The position numbers and the translations under genes were made by a program. A DNA stretch of 38,373 nucleotides, from assembly GCA_016207025.1 (NCBI GenBank), contig JACQQM010000034.1, positions 1 through 38,373 of the forward strand. Reading direction: 5' to 3'. Below the pieces are notes generated by a model that had not been told where the DNA came from, did not search any database, and was given only the letters and a program-made list of their open reading frames with translations. The stretch is from Nitrospirota bacterium. Its GTDB lineage: Bacteria; Nitrospirota; Nitrospiria; Nitrospirales; Nitrospiraceae. Shown here piece after piece: positions 23,471 to 31,580 of the stretch; position 1 is the first letter of the stretch; each line of letters starts with the position of its first letter.

Positions 23471-24637
23471 TTACACATGCCTCTTGGTGACAGCGTATTT
23501 GTAGACCTTGAGGAGGCGACCCTGATAGGTGAAGTTGAGCAGGCCCGTACGGGTAAAGATAGTGCCCGTGACGTATTCGTGGACCAGGGTAGGATCCACC
23601 AGAAAGGACTCGCTGAAGAAACGGACCCGCCCTTGGGCATCAGTGAGCCGCACGAACGAGACGCGCCCGTCGCGGAAGGGCAGTTGCCGCCGGTGAAGCG
23701 TAAAGCGCTGGGGCAACCGTCGGCGCCGAATCGCCGTGTGGACCGCCCAAGGCACGCGCTGCCCGAGCTTGGCATAGCGATGCGGTGTATTGTGGAAGGG
23801 TTCAACCCGCGCCAGCTCGGCGGTGAGGTGCTCACGATCCCGAAAGCGCTGACTCCGGAAGAAGAGTTTGTCGTAGACGTCGTTGAACCGCTCCACGATG
23901 CCATTGCGCCACGGTTCCCCTTCGGGGATAAACACGATCTCCACGCCCAGATACAAGCAGAGGCGAATAAGGAGGCCCAAGCTGCGGGGATAGCGATTCG
24001 ATCCGCGAAACGACAGTTCGTTATCAACTTGGAGGTAGCGGGGAATTCCCAGGCGCTGCCATGCCGCCACCACCGCCGCGACGAGGTCGGTATCGCGCTT
24101 GCTCGGCTTGGCCGCCAAGGCCACGGCGTTGCTGAAGGCGTCGATGAGATGAACGCTGTAGAGCCGGCTGGCTCCTTGCAGGTACCGCGGGCCCACCAGA
24201 TCGAGCTGATGCACGTCGTTCGGCCGCTGCGCGGCCAAGGCAGGATACGGGGTGCCGCGTGGCGTGTACGAGACCTTTGCCACCAACCCCTGCCGCTTAA
24301 GAATGCGGTTGATGGTCCAGATTGTGGGCAGGGGCTCCACCCCCAACTGCTGAAGCTGCCATTGAATGGCCACCGCGCCTCGTTGGGCATACCGGGTGGT
24401 GAGCAGCCGCTTGCGGATCGTACAGACCAGCTGAACCACGGCCTCCGGAGTGCGGCGGGCACGATGTTTGGGAGCCCGCGATCGGCTCTGGGCCCAGCGA
24501 GGGTTCCCCGGGTCGAAACGCCGAAGCCACTTATAGAACCACCGGCGGGACCGTCCCAGCGCCCGACAGATCGTGGTTGCCGGTTCTCCTCGCAAGAAGC
24601 GACTGATCGCCTCGATTCGTTGCTCGTGTTCTGCCAT
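23471..24637 (-). CDS. IS transposase with integrase (rve) core
   Basis: 388 residues from ATG 24637, which follows GGGAGGGAGAACCC; the longer frame to 24697 would begin in the subterminal repeats. An N-terminal helix-turn-helix (ISRFLRGEPATTICRALGRS) precedes a second DNA-binding region. The catalytic core follows: D146 (VHQLDLVGP), D205 (LQVDNELSF) and E249 (NGIVERFND). D-to-E spacing is 43 residues, longer than the usual 34-35 of IS481 and IS3 enzymes. The reading frame is intact, so the element may be active. Confidence 0.85.
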   Translation of the reverse strand: MAEHEQRIEAISRFLRGEPATTICRALGRSRRWFYKWLRRFDPGNPRWAQSRSRAPKHRARRTPEAVVQLVCTIRKRLLTTRYAQRGAVAIQWQLQQLGVEPLPTIWTINRILKRQGLVAKVSYTPRGTPYPALAAQRPNDVHQLDLVGPRYLQGASRLYSVHLIDAFSNAVALAAKPSKRDTDLVAAVVAAWQRLGIPRYLQVDNELSFRGSNRYPRSLGLLIRLCLYLGVEIVFIPEGEPWRNGIVERFNDVYDKLFFRSQRFRDREHLTAELARVEPFHNTPHRYAKLGQRVPWAVHTAIRRRRLPQRFTLHRRQLPFRDGRVSFVRLTDAQGRVRFFSESFLVDPTLVHEYVTGTIFTRTGLLNFTYQGRLLKVYKYAVTKRHV

Positions 24638-24729
24638 GGGTTCTCCCTCCCTGTTGGAGAGAGAACAGCCATGCATGTGTGACCGATGTCTTGCCACAAG
24701 ACAGGCATTACGGTGTCACCGATGTTGGT

Positions 24730-24754
24730 GTTACCGATGTTCTGCTATTTGTCA
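24730..24754. repeat. Right terminal inverted repeat of the IS
   Basis: Inverse of the left end, closing with TTTGTCA. The target duplication ACTAAG follows directly. Confidence 0.8.
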
Positions 24755-24780
24755 ACTAAGAACTAAAAACTCAAAACCTG
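24755..24780. repeat. Right part of the IS-split palindrome
   Basis: The words actaagaactaaaaactc and aaaacctg complete the right arm that starts at 23396. Joined across the target duplication, the arm is the inverse of gttctgagttttg and following words. Confidence 0.65.
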
Positions 24781-24800
24781 CCTGAGATAAGGAGGATGCT

Positions 24801-25733
24801 GTGAACAGGGTGAAAAGGCGAGCGGCGTACGGCGTGGTGGTCGTGCTGGCCCTCACAGGGTGGTGGGTGGTGCCCCCGGTCGTGGCAGCCAATTCTGATT
24901 CAGGGGTCGAGCGCCAGGTTGACCATTTCGTGCAGGGTGTGCTGGCGAGCGAGCGCGGACAAGTGGATCGCGCGATCGAGGAGTTTCAGATGGCTGTTCG
25001 GCTCAATCCGGCCCAGGCCGAGGCGCACTATAACCTGGGGGTGCTCCTCGGCGAGCGGGGGCGATGGGAGGAAGCGATGGTCGCGCTCGGCAAGGCCGCT
25101 GAGCTGCGCCCCAAGGATGCCGACCCGCACCTGGCGATGGGTATCGTGGCCAGCCAGCAAGGCGACGACGACCGGGCCATCCACGAGTTCATCGAGACGC
25201 TGAAGTGGCAGCCCGATCTGGCCGAGGCGCATTTCCGGCTCGGGCTCATCTCCCAGAAGCGCAAGCTGGATGACATTGCGATTGGCCGCTTTCGGGCCAC
25301 GATCCAGGCCGATCCGCAGCATCTGCCGGCTCGCTTCGCGCTGGGATACATAGCCGATAAGAAGGGGGATCTGGATGAGGCGATCCGGCAGTTCCGCGAG
25401 ATCACGACACTGGATCCGCGGAATGTCGAGGGCTACTACAACCTGGGGCTGGCCTACGGACGCAAGAGCATGGTCGGCCTGGCCGACCTGCCCACGCCGG
25501 ACCTGACCGACTACAACGCCCTGGCGCTGGAGGCGTTCCAGAAGGTGCTGTCGTGGAACCCCAACCATGTCGGGGCCCGCTACAACCTGGCCATTGCCTA
25601 TCTCTACCAGGGACGTGGCGACGTGAAGCGTGCCCGAGAGCACCTGGAGATCCTGGTGAGCCTCGATCCCTCACTCGCTGAGAAGTTGGCCGATAAGATC
25701 GAGAGCGTGACGCAGAAGGAAGGGGCGCACTAG
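24801..25733 (+). CDS. Exported TPR-repeat protein
   Basis: 310 residues from GTG 24801, set by AAGGAGG at about 24790. A signal peptide (VVVVLALTGWWVVPPVVAA-NS) is followed by a nearly unbroken array of tetratricopeptide repeats. Each has the A-x2-HYNLG and P-x-A-xxYNLA signatures (AEAHYNLGVLLGERG, AEAHFRLGLISQKR, VEGYYNLGLAYGRK, VGARYNLAIAYLYQG). TPR proteins scaffold protein complexes; with the copper proteins and NHL propellers nearby, envelope complex assembly is a reasonable inference. The IS just upstream may have cut it from its original promoter. Confidence 0.8.
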   Translation: MNRVKRRAAYGVVVVLALTGWWVVPPVVAANSDSGVERQVDHFVQGVLASERGQVDRAIEEFQMAVRLNPAQAEAHYNLGVLLGERGRWEEAMVALGKAAELRPKDADPHLAMGIVASQQGDDDRAIHEFIETLKWQPDLAEAHFRLGLISQKRKLDDIAIGRFRATIQADPQHLPARFALGYIADKKGDLDEAIRQFREITTLDPRNVEGYYNLGLAYGRKSMVGLADLPTPDLTDYNALALEAFQKVLSWNPNHVGARYNLAIAYLYQGRGDVKRAREHLEILVSLDPSLAEKLADKIESVTQKEGAH

Positions 25734-25755
25734 TTCCAGTAATGAGTGGCGAGTG

Positions 25756-26202
25756 ATGAGTAATGAGTTCGTGAAGAGGCTGGGGGTGAGGTCCTGCCTG
25801 GCGCTGATGTTCGCGCTGCTGGCGTTGGTGGGACGAGTGAGTGGGAGCGACTCGCTGGCCCAGGAGAGCCTGCTGGCTCCACAAGGGGAGTCGGTCAACG
25901 CGCCCGAGATCACCAGGATTGCGCCGACGTGGGGGTCGTCAGGCTGGGTGATTTCGCTCACGCTTGAGGGACGCAATCTGCAGAGCGCTTCAGAGGTCCG
26001 GTTTGTGCCGGCAACCGGTATGGTCGTTGAGGATGCCCCCGTCGTCAACAGCGAGGGCACTGTGGCGACGGTGAAGGTCACCATTCTGGTGCATGCCCCG
26101 CTCGGGCCGAGGCTCGTGGTGGTGCGAACCCCGGCCGGACAGTCGTCGCTCACACCCACGGAGGCGAACATCTTCAAGGTGAGCTTTGCGCACCTGCACT
26201 GA
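25756..26202 (+). CDS. Exported IPT/TIG-like domain protein
   Basis: About 148 residues. A signal peptide (SCLALMFALLALVGRVSG) precedes one immunoglobulin-like domain with IPT/TIG features (PEITRIAPTWGSSG, LTLEGRNLQSASEVRF, VTILVHAPLGPRLVVVRTPA). The start is uncertain: ATG 25756 lies in a GAGTGATGAGTAATGAG word repeat (25741-25768) with no ribosome binding site, and GTG 25771 is the other choice. The protein probably decorates a larger extracellular complex. It lies between the TPR and NHL genes on the same strand. Confidence 0.6.
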   Translation: MSNEFVKRLGVRSCLALMFALLALVGRVSGSDSLAQESLLAPQGESVNAPEITRIAPTWGSSGWVISLTLEGRNLQSASEVRFVPATGMVVEDAPVVNSEGTVATVKVTILVHAPLGPRLVVVRTPAGQSSLTPTEANIFKVSFAHLH

Positions 26203-26218
26203 ACAGCGTTCAGTGTCA

Positions 26219-26300
26219 CGCGTCTGTCGCGTCTCTTGCGTGCCGCGCCTTTTGCGTTTCTCGCGATAGACGCAAAGGACGCCACAGACGCAACGGACGC
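26219..26300. repeat. Palindrome of GCGTCTGTCGCGTC words
   Basis: The left arm words (gcgtctgtcgcgtc, ttgcgt, gcgccttttgcg) are the inverse of the right arm (cgcaaaggacgc, cacagacgcaacggacgc). The core word is shared with the repeat at 14230. It separates the IPT gene from the NHL gene. Confidence 0.7.
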
Positions 26301-26323
26301 TCCCTGGAAAGAAGGAGGCCAAG

Positions 26324-27469
26324 ATGAACAGAGGAACACGTGCCATAGTGGCCGTCGGGCTCTGCCTGTGTACCATGGTTTGGGCAACCGGCGCCGGTGC
26401 CGCCGAGAAGGCCGACCGTAAAGCCGGGAAGGTGGTGATCTCTACGGTTGTCGGAAATGGGGCGCCGGACTACAAAGGCGACGGAGGCGCTGCAGTGGCA
26501 GCCAGCCTGAGCAACCCGAGAGCCATTGCTGTGGACCCCGCTGGGAACATCTATATCTCCGATTCCACCAACAACCGGGTTCGGAAAGTGGATGCCGCGA
26601 CCGGCACCATTACCACCGTGGCAGGAAACGGCGTCCGCGATTTCAGTGGGGACGGGGGGCCGGCGACCAAGGCGAGCCTGGCCTTTCCGATGGGGCTCGC
26701 GGTGGATCGGGACGGGAATCTGTTTATTGCGGATGCGCGCAACCACCGGATCCGCCGGGTGGACGCCAAGACCGGGATCATCACCACCGTCGCCGGGCAA
26801 GGGATCCGAGGGCTGGCCGGGGACAACGGGCCAGCGCTAAGCGCGCTACTCTCGTACCCGACGGCCGTCACCTTGGACGAAAAGAGCAATCTCTATATCG
26901 CCGATTCGGAGAACGGCGGCATTCGGCGAGTGGATAGGAAGACCGGGATCATCTCGAGCCTAGTAGGTGAGGGCACGCCCGGCGCCAAGACGGATCCATC
27001 TGGCACGCCGACGATCCGGGGCCTCTTCGTGGCGCCGGTGGGACTGACCTACGATGGCAAAGGGAGCCTCTATGTGGCTGATGCGTTTTTGAACCGCGTG
27101 AAGAAGGTGGAGGTGGCAACCCGCAAGGTGACCATCGTCGCCGGCAAGGGGGTCAACCAGTATTGCGGGGATGGTGGGCCAGCCAAAGAGGCATGCCTCG
27201 CTCAACCAGCTGGCGTCGCGCTGGACGCTGACGGGAATGTGTACATCGCCGATGCGGGCAACGACCGAGTTCGGAAGGTGGATGCCAAGAGCGGCATCGT
27301 GACCACAGTTGCGGGCACGGGGCAGCGAGGCTTCTCGGGCGACAAGGGTCCGGCGGTGAAAGCCAGTTTGGGCTTCCCAACCGGCGTGGCCATTGATCCG
27401 AAGGGCCGTGTGGTGATCGTGGAGCCGAACAACAACCGGGCGAGGCGGCTGGAGGCGCTCAATGGGTAA
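26324..27469 (+). CDS. Exported NHL-repeat beta-propeller protein, paralog 1
   Basis: 381 residues; ribosome binding site GAAGGAGG, signal peptide ending near AGA-AE. It contains six or so NHL repeats of about 55 residues with the pattern 'GDGG(P/A)A...A.L..P.G(I/V)AVD..GN.YI(S/A)D..N.R(V/I)R(K/R)VD..TG.I.T(V/I)AG'. Such repeats form a six-bladed propeller used for protein or ligand contacts. Its stop overlaps the next TPR gene by eight bases, implying translational coupling. It is more distant from the other two NHL proteins (31632 and 35477) than those are from each other. Function is not known. Confidence 0.82.
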   Translation: MNRGTRAIVAVGLCLCTMVWATGAGAAEKADRKAGKVVISTVVGNGAPDYKGDGGAAVAASLSNPRAIAVDPAGNIYISDSTNNRVRKVDAATGTITTVAGNGVRDFSGDGGPATKASLAFPMGLAVDRDGNLFIADARNHRIRRVDAKTGIITTVAGQGIRGLAGDNGPALSALLSYPTAVTLDEKSNLYIADSENGGIRRVDRKTGIISSLVGEGTPGAKTDPSGTPTIRGLFVAPVGLTYDGKGSLYVADAFLNRVKKVEVATRKVTIVAGKGVNQYCGDGGPAKEACLAQPAGVALDADGNVYIADAGNDRVRKVDAKSGIVTTVAGTGQRGFSGDKGPAVKASLGFPTGVAIDPKGRVVIVEPNNNRARRLEALNG

Positions 27470-28220
27470 GCGGGGCGAACGCGGCAGGCGGGTCGTCTGG
27501 GTAATCGTGACCGTTTGCACGCTCTTGGCATGCCCTATATTCGGCGACGAGGAAACCCGGGCCAGTATGTCACCTGCTTTGGCGAGCGAAGAGGCAGCGG
27601 CGCTGTTCGCGAGAGGACAGATGGAGGCGAAGAGCGGCCGGCTGCGGGCCGCGACGGAAGCCTACGTGGAGGCGATCCGGGTGAAGCCTGACTTCGCCCC
27701 GGCGTACCTGGCGCTTGGCCGGATCAACCATGAGGCGGGCCGGCCCGAGAAGGCGATAGCGCTTTACCGGTTAGCGCTTCAGCATGATTCGGAGCTGGTG
27801 GAGGCGTTCCAGGGCCTGGGCAACCTGCATTTTGACCAGGGCCGGCTTGAGGAGGCGCTGGGCTTCTACCAAGAAGTGCTCAAACGGACGCCTACCTCGC
27901 CCGTGGGGTACAACAGTGTCGGAAACTGCTACTACGGGCTCCAGAAGTTTCAGGAAGCGCTGGAGATGTGGCAGAAGGCGATTGACCTCGACCCGAGGTA
28001 TCCCCGCGCGTATTTCAACAGGGCGGTGCTCTACGACGGCATTCACGTGAAGGACAAGGCGATCGAGAACTACCGGAAGTTCCTGGAGTTCGCGGGCCCC
28101 GATCATGCGACGCTTGTGGAAGATGCCCGCATGCGCGTCGACGAGCTGGAGCGGCCCGAGTCGGGGGAACCCGCTCTGTCCACTCCGCAATCGGAACAGA
28201 ACCCGCAGCATCACCACTAG
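27462..28220 (+). CDS. TPR-repeat lipoprotein
   Basis: 252 residues starting inside the NHL gene. A signal peptide with a lipobox (LLAC, C24 in CTLLACPIFG) suggests membrane anchoring through a lipidated cysteine. Four or so TPR units follow (AAFAPAYLALGRINHEAG-type, LVEAFQGLGNLHFDQG, VGYNSVGNCYYGL, YPRAYFNRAVLYD). The C-terminus is polar with a short HHH ending. Pairing with the NHL protein on the same transcript suggests a scaffold complex at the envelope. The lipobox reading is by eye. Confidence 0.75.
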   Translation: MGKRGERGRRVVWVIVTVCTLLACPIFGDEETRASMSPALASEEAAALFARGQMEAKSGRLRAATEAYVEAIRVKPDFAPAYLALGRINHEAGRPEKAIALYRLALQHDSELVEAFQGLGNLHFDQGRLEEALGFYQEVLKRTPTSPVGYNSVGNCYYGLQKFQEALEMWQKAIDLDPRYPRAYFNRAVLYDGIHVKDKAIENYRKFLEFAGPDHATLVEDARMRVDELERPESGEPALSTPQSEQNPQHHH

Positions 28221-28236
28221 GTTGTCAAGGTAGACT

Positions 28237-28280
28237 CCACCCTCTCCCCTCTGAGGGGAGGGTAAGGGAAGGGGTGAGGG
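28237..28280. repeat. G/C-tract palindrome, fourth copy (shorter form)
   Basis: The C-rich arm (ccaccctctcccct) and G-rich arm (ggggagggtaaggg) flank CTGA, three bases before the next start codon. The word ggggtgaggg at the end serves as the ribosome binding site of that gene. Confidence 0.65.
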
Positions 28281-28282
28281 CT

Positions 28283-28774
28283 ATGAAGATAAGAAGACCT
28301 ATCCTGGTCATCTCGCGAAATGAGCGAGCGGGGAAATGGTTCCGTTTTATGCTGGGCGGCCGAAGGACGGGGCTGCCGACCACCGTGACCACCGATCTGG
28401 AGGAAGGTATTCGGGCGCTGAAGCGATTGCATCCGAGAGTCGTGATTTTCGTCGACGAGGGCCTTGGAAAAACTGATGACAGGCTCATGCTGCTTGAGGC
28501 CCTGCTTCTGATCGAAAAGCAGAGTCAGCAGAACACGCTCGCTCTCCTCTACGATCTCACCGATGGGCGGCTGACGATGTATCACAATGTCCACCTTCCG
28601 CGGGTGAGTCCGGAGGATGTTGCACACGCGGCAACGGAGACCGTTTCCTGCCCCCTCTTTGGCTACGCCGAGGAAGCGGCACCGGGATTCCCAAAGGATT
28701 GCCACTTTCTTCCCCTCATGGTGAGGGGTGCGGCGCACGCGGCTGGGGCCGCCCCCAGCCCAACGAGAGACTGA
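28283..28774 (+). CDS. Protein with weak receiver-domain resemblance
   Basis: 163 residues, no signal peptide. The first two thirds read like a CheY-type alpha/beta fold (ILVISRNERAGKWFRFML, VTTDLEEGIRALKRLHPRVVIFVDE, LMLLEALLLIEK). VIFVDE might hold the phosphoacceptor aspartate, but acidic residues after the first strand are missing, so phosphorylation is doubtful. The C-terminus is likely repeat-derived: it spans CCCTCATGGTGAGGGG and the palindrome GGCTGGGG/CCCCAGCC. The real protein may end earlier or be longer in relatives. I do not recognise the family firmly. Confidence 0.45.
   Translation: MKIRRPILVISRNERAGKWFRFMLGGRRTGLPTTVTTDLEEGIRALKRLHPRVVIFVDEGLGKTDDRLMLLEALLLIEKQSQQNTLALLYDLTDGRLTMYHNVHLPRVSPEDVAHAATETVSCPLFGYAEEAAPGFPKDCHFLPLMVRGAAHAAGAAPSPTRD
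28741..28760. repeat. Small hairpin at a gene end
   Basis: GGCTGGGG (28741-28748) and CCCCAGCC (28753-28760) form a perfect 8-bp stem with a 4-base loop, inside the last codons of the preceding gene. cccctcatggtgagggg sits just upstream. Confidence 0.5.
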
Positions 28775-28776
28775 TC

Positions 28777-28926
28777 ATGGGTCGCTGCAGGGAGGTCCTT
28801 ATCGTGGGAGCGGGGGATGGGGACAGGCCGGGGTTGCTCGATAAGGTGGCAGCCACCGAAGCGGGAATCGAATCCAGGCCGCTGTCCTTCGTGGAGCGGC
28901 TTCAGGCTGTGGGGCTCTGTGCATGA
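28777..28926 (+). CDS. Possible small open frame (49 aa)
   Basis: A frame of 49 residues fills most of the gap before the next gene and reads MGRCREVLIVGAG at its start. It has no ribosome binding site and no recognisable family. It may be a remnant of an older gene or chance. I report it because the gap is otherwise empty. Confidence 0.2.
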   Translation: MGRCREVLIVGAGDGDRPGLLDKVAATEAGIESRPLSFVERLQAVGLCA

Positions 28927-28942
28927 CTCCTGCGGAGGGCGT

Positions 28943-30229
28943 ATGAGTGCGCCGGTGATTCGAGGGCTCCGGCATCTGGCGTTACGGGTGACCGACTTGC
29001 GGCGCTCTCGCGCCTTTTACGAATGTCTCTTTGGAATGCGGGTGGTCTGGCAGCCCGATTCCGACCATCTCTATCTCAGCTCGGGGTCCGACAACCTGGC
29101 GCTGCATCAGATTCCAGCGGCTGAGCTGGCGGACTACAACGGCCCGCGCGGCCAGTTCATGGACCACTTCGGCCTCGTCGTGGACACGCCCCAGGCGGTA
29201 GACCGGATGTTCGAGTGGATTGAGCGGAGCGGCGGGAAGATCGTGCGCCGCCCGAAACGCCATCGGGACGGCAGCTATTCGTTCTACTTGGCCGATCCGG
29301 ACGGGAACACGATGCAGATCCTGTATGAACCGACGATCAGCGCGCTGGAGCTGGTACCGCACAAGGGAGAGGGTTCGGCGATGAGCCGTCAACGGAATGC
29401 TGCTACAGGGAATGACCGACGAACGTTGGATCTCCCGCCGACAGTGCTGTTCGTGCTGGTGACGCTGGCAGCCCTTATCGGGGTGCCGCTCTTTGGGTAT
29501 GTCCATGGCTATACCCGGCTGGACTGGGCCATGTGCGGGGTCCTCTATATGGTCAGCGGATTGGGGATCACCGTAGGGTACCACCGGTTGATCGCCCACG
29601 GCGGCTTCCGGTGCCCGGACTGGGTGAAGGCCGCTCTGCTTATTGCAGGCGGCTGGGCACTGGAAAACTCGGCGCTGACGTGGGCGGCCGACCACGCCCG
29701 GCACCATGCGCGTGTGGATCAGGAGGAAGACCCGTACAATGCGACCCGGGGGTTCTGGTACAGCCACTGCGGCTGGGTTTTCCTGAAAGATCCGCACCGG
29801 ACCGAACAATACGCGCCCTGGTTACGGGAGGATCGCGTGGTGATGTGGCAGCACCGCTGGTATGCCCGGATCGTCCTGTCGGGGCTGGCCCTCCCGTTTG
29901 TGGTCGGTCTGCTGGCCGGCGGGGGACTGAGTGGGCTCAGTTGCTTCTTGTTGGCCGGCGTCGGACGGGTCTTTCTGGTGCTGAACTCCACGTTCTGTAT
30001 CAATTCCGTCTGCCACCTGTGGGGAAGCCAACCCTACAGCCGATCCAACAGCAGCCGGGATAGCTGGTGGGTGTCGCTCATTACCTTCGGGGAGGGCTAC
30101 CACAATTACCATCATGCGTATCCGCGCGACTACCGGAACGGCCCCCGGCGGTACAACTTCGACCCGTCGAAGTGGCTCATTTACGGTCTATTCAGCCTGG
30201 GGTTGGCCAGAGACCTGGTGAGGAGATGA
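28943..30229 (+). CDS. VOC (glyoxalase-like) domain fused to acyl-CoA delta-9-type desaturase
   Basis: 428 residues in one frame. Residues 1-135 form a VOC domain (LRHLALRVTDLRRSRAFYE, MDHFGLVVD, YLADPDGNTMQILYEP) with likely metal ligands H11, H75 and E129. Residues 150-428 are a membrane fatty acid desaturase with three histidine boxes: H214-x4-H219 (HRLIAH), H251-x2-H254-H255 (HARHH) and H387-x2-H390-H391 (HNYHH), and hydrophobic spans between. Desaturases of this type are normally separate. An internal ATG at 29381 with AGGGAGAGGG upstream could also give the desaturase alone. ATGA overlap links it to the thioredoxin. Confidence 0.8.
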   Translation: MSAPVIRGLRHLALRVTDLRRSRAFYECLFGMRVVWQPDSDHLYLSSGSDNLALHQIPAAELADYNGPRGQFMDHFGLVVDTPQAVDRMFEWIERSGGKIVRRPKRHRDGSYSFYLADPDGNTMQILYEPTISALELVPHKGEGSAMSRQRNAATGNDRRTLDLPPTVLFVLVTLAALIGVPLFGYVHGYTRLDWAMCGVLYMVSGLGITVGYHRLIAHGGFRCPDWVKAALLIAGGWALENSALTWAADHARHHARVDQEEDPYNATRGFWYSHCGWVFLKDPHRTEQYAPWLREDRVVMWQHRWYARIVLSGLALPFVVGLLAGGGLSGLSCFLLAGVGRVFLVLNSTFCINSVCHLWGSQPYSRSNSSRDSWWVSLITFGEGYHNYHHAYPRDYRNGPRRYNFDPSKWLIYGLFSLGLARDLVRR

Positions 30230-30783
30230 AGCTGCATCGGAGCAGGACGGTGATCATCGGGATCGTCACCTTCGCGGTGACGCTGGCGGGGCTGGGTATC
30301 AGCCTCGTCTGGGGAATGGGTGCCAGGCCGCCGGTGTTGGGCATGCCAGCGCATGAGTTTTCGCTTCCTGATCTGAGCGGGCGGGTGCAGAGCCTCAGTC
30401 AGTACCGGGGCAAGATCGTGCTCCTCAACTTCTGGGCGACCTGGTGCAAGCCGTGCACGACCGAGATGCCGGCCATGCAGGCGGCCTACGAACGACTTCG
30501 GGACCACGATTTTGCAGTCTTGGCCATCAATGAGCTGGAGGATACGCAGAAGGTGGCGGAACACATTCGCGATCATGGACACACGTTTCCGGTCCTGCTG
30601 GACCAGGACAATCGGGTGGCGAACCTGTACGGCGTGTTCGGGCTGCCGGTCAGCGTGTTCATTGACGAGGCGGGCACGATCCAAGAGTATGTCAAAGGGG
30701 GCCTGCTGACCGGGCAGAAGATCCAGGAAACCGTGAGTCGAATCAAGAACCGCGCGGAACGACGGGCAGTCGTTCGTGGATAA
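30226..30783 (+). CDS. TlpA/ResA-like membrane-anchored thioredoxin
   Basis: 185 residues. The start overlaps the desaturase stop (ATGA, with AGG upstream). An N-terminal anchor (IIGIVTFAVTLAGLGISLVW) places the thioredoxin domain outside the membrane. The domain has the TlpA-like opening (PAHEFSLPDLSGRVQSLSQY) and the active site WCKPC with C74 and C77 after NFWAT. The cis-proline segment is LPVSVFID. Such proteins reduce cysteines for heme attachment or copper-centre assembly. That fits a locus full of exported copper proteins, though the direct target is inference. Confidence 0.85.
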   Translation: MKLHRSRTVIIGIVTFAVTLAGLGISLVWGMGARPPVLGMPAHEFSLPDLSGRVQSLSQYRGKIVLLNFWATWCKPCTTEMPAMQAAYERLRDHDFAVLAINELEDTQKVAEHIRDHGHTFPVLLDQDNRVANLYGVFGLPVSVFIDEAGTIQEYVKGGLLTGQKIQETVSRIKNRAERRAVVRG

Positions 30784-30785
30784 GC

Positions 30786-31580
30786 ATGCTTTCGCCATGG
30801 ATAGCCGCGATTGGCGCAGGAGTTTGGATGATAGCCTCAATCGGGTTCTCCCTGGCCGCTCCGCCCTCTACGGGAGAGCCGGTCGAGGAGATGGTGCTGA
30901 TCCCGGCTGGCCCGTTCCTCATGGGCGGCGGCTTCGACGAGGAGCGGCCTCGGCATCGGGTGGCGCTGGATGCCTTTTGGATGGATCGCGTCGAAGTGAC
31001 TAACGAGCACTATGCGGAGTACCTGCGGGCAACTGGTACGCCGGAGCCCCGGTACTGGAACAAGAGCGAACGGTTCCACAACGGCGAGAGGTTCCCGCGT
31101 CATCCGGTCGTCGGGCTCTCCTGGTTCGAAGCGAAGGCGTTCTGCGAGTGGATGGAGAAGCGATTGCCCACCGAAGCGGAGTGGGAAAAGGCCGCTCGCG
31201 GCGGACGCGAGGGACTCGCCTTTCCCTGGGGCGACACCCCGGACCATACGCGCGCCAATTATGAAGGACAGGGGACGCTCCTGGTCGGGAGCTTTCCCCC
31301 AAATGATTACGGCCTCTTCGATATGAGCGGGAATGTCTGGGAGTGGGTCGCAGACTGGTATGACGCCGGCTACTATGGAAAAAGCCCTGAGGTGAATCCC
31401 GCCGGACCTGACTCCGGGCAAGAAAAGGTGCTCCGGGGTGGGTCCTACGTGGGCGGCATCGGCCCCAACCGCGTGGCCCACCGCCATTGGTATCCGCCAC
31501 AATCGCAGTACAAATGGCTTGGAGTGCGGTGTGCGAAAACACCCCCACCCCAACCCTCCCCCCTTCAAGGGGGAGGGTAA
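30786..31580 (+). CDS. Exported FGE/SUMF1-like protein, paralog 3
   Basis: 264 residues, starting two bases after the thioredoxin stop, so probably co-transcribed. A signal peptide (AAIGAGVWMIASIGFSLAA) leads into the SUMF1 fold: MVLIPAGPFLMGGG, EVTNEHYAEYLRATG, HPVVGLSWFEAKAFCEW, KRLPTEAEWEKAARGG, FPWGDTPD, DMSGNVWEWVADWYD, LRGGSY and LGVRCAK. The FGE cysteines after RGGSY are missing. The C-terminal residues (PPPQPSPLQGGG) are translated from the G/C-tract palindrome at 31540, so the protein end is repeat-made. Confidence 0.8.
   Translation: MLSPWIAAIGAGVWMIASIGFSLAAPPSTGEPVEEMVLIPAGPFLMGGGFDEERPRHRVALDAFWMDRVEVTNEHYAEYLRATGTPEPRYWNKSERFHNGERFPRHPVVGLSWFEAKAFCEWMEKRLPTEAEWEKAARGGREGLAFPWGDTPDHTRANYEGQGTLLVGSFPPNDYGLFDMSGNVWEWVADWYDAGYYGKSPEVNPAGPDSGQEKVLRGGSYVGGIGPNRVAHRHWYPPQSQYKWLGVRCAKTPPPQPSPLQGGG

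Larger units (their letters stand above)
23412..24754. mobile_element. Complete insertion sequence, IS481-like, 1343 bp
   Basis: The ends are imperfect 25-base inverted repeats (left TGTCGTATAGCACAACATCG; right end inverse TGACAAATAGCAGAACATCG), matching at about 20 of 25 positions. A 6-bp direct repeat ACTAAG flanks the element (23406-23411 and 24755-24760), showing a true transposition event. One minus-strand transposase fills it. Extra copies of the word ACATCGGT(G/T)ACAC lie inside both ends (about 23462; inverse at about 24679, 24714, 24730), probably transposase binding sites. Family assignment is tentative. Confidence 0.88.

Noticed and set aside
23411-24682. 423-residue plus-strand frame across the IS
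   Set aside because: The minus-strand frame carries the transposase DDE motif and ribosome binding site; the plus frame is its shadow.
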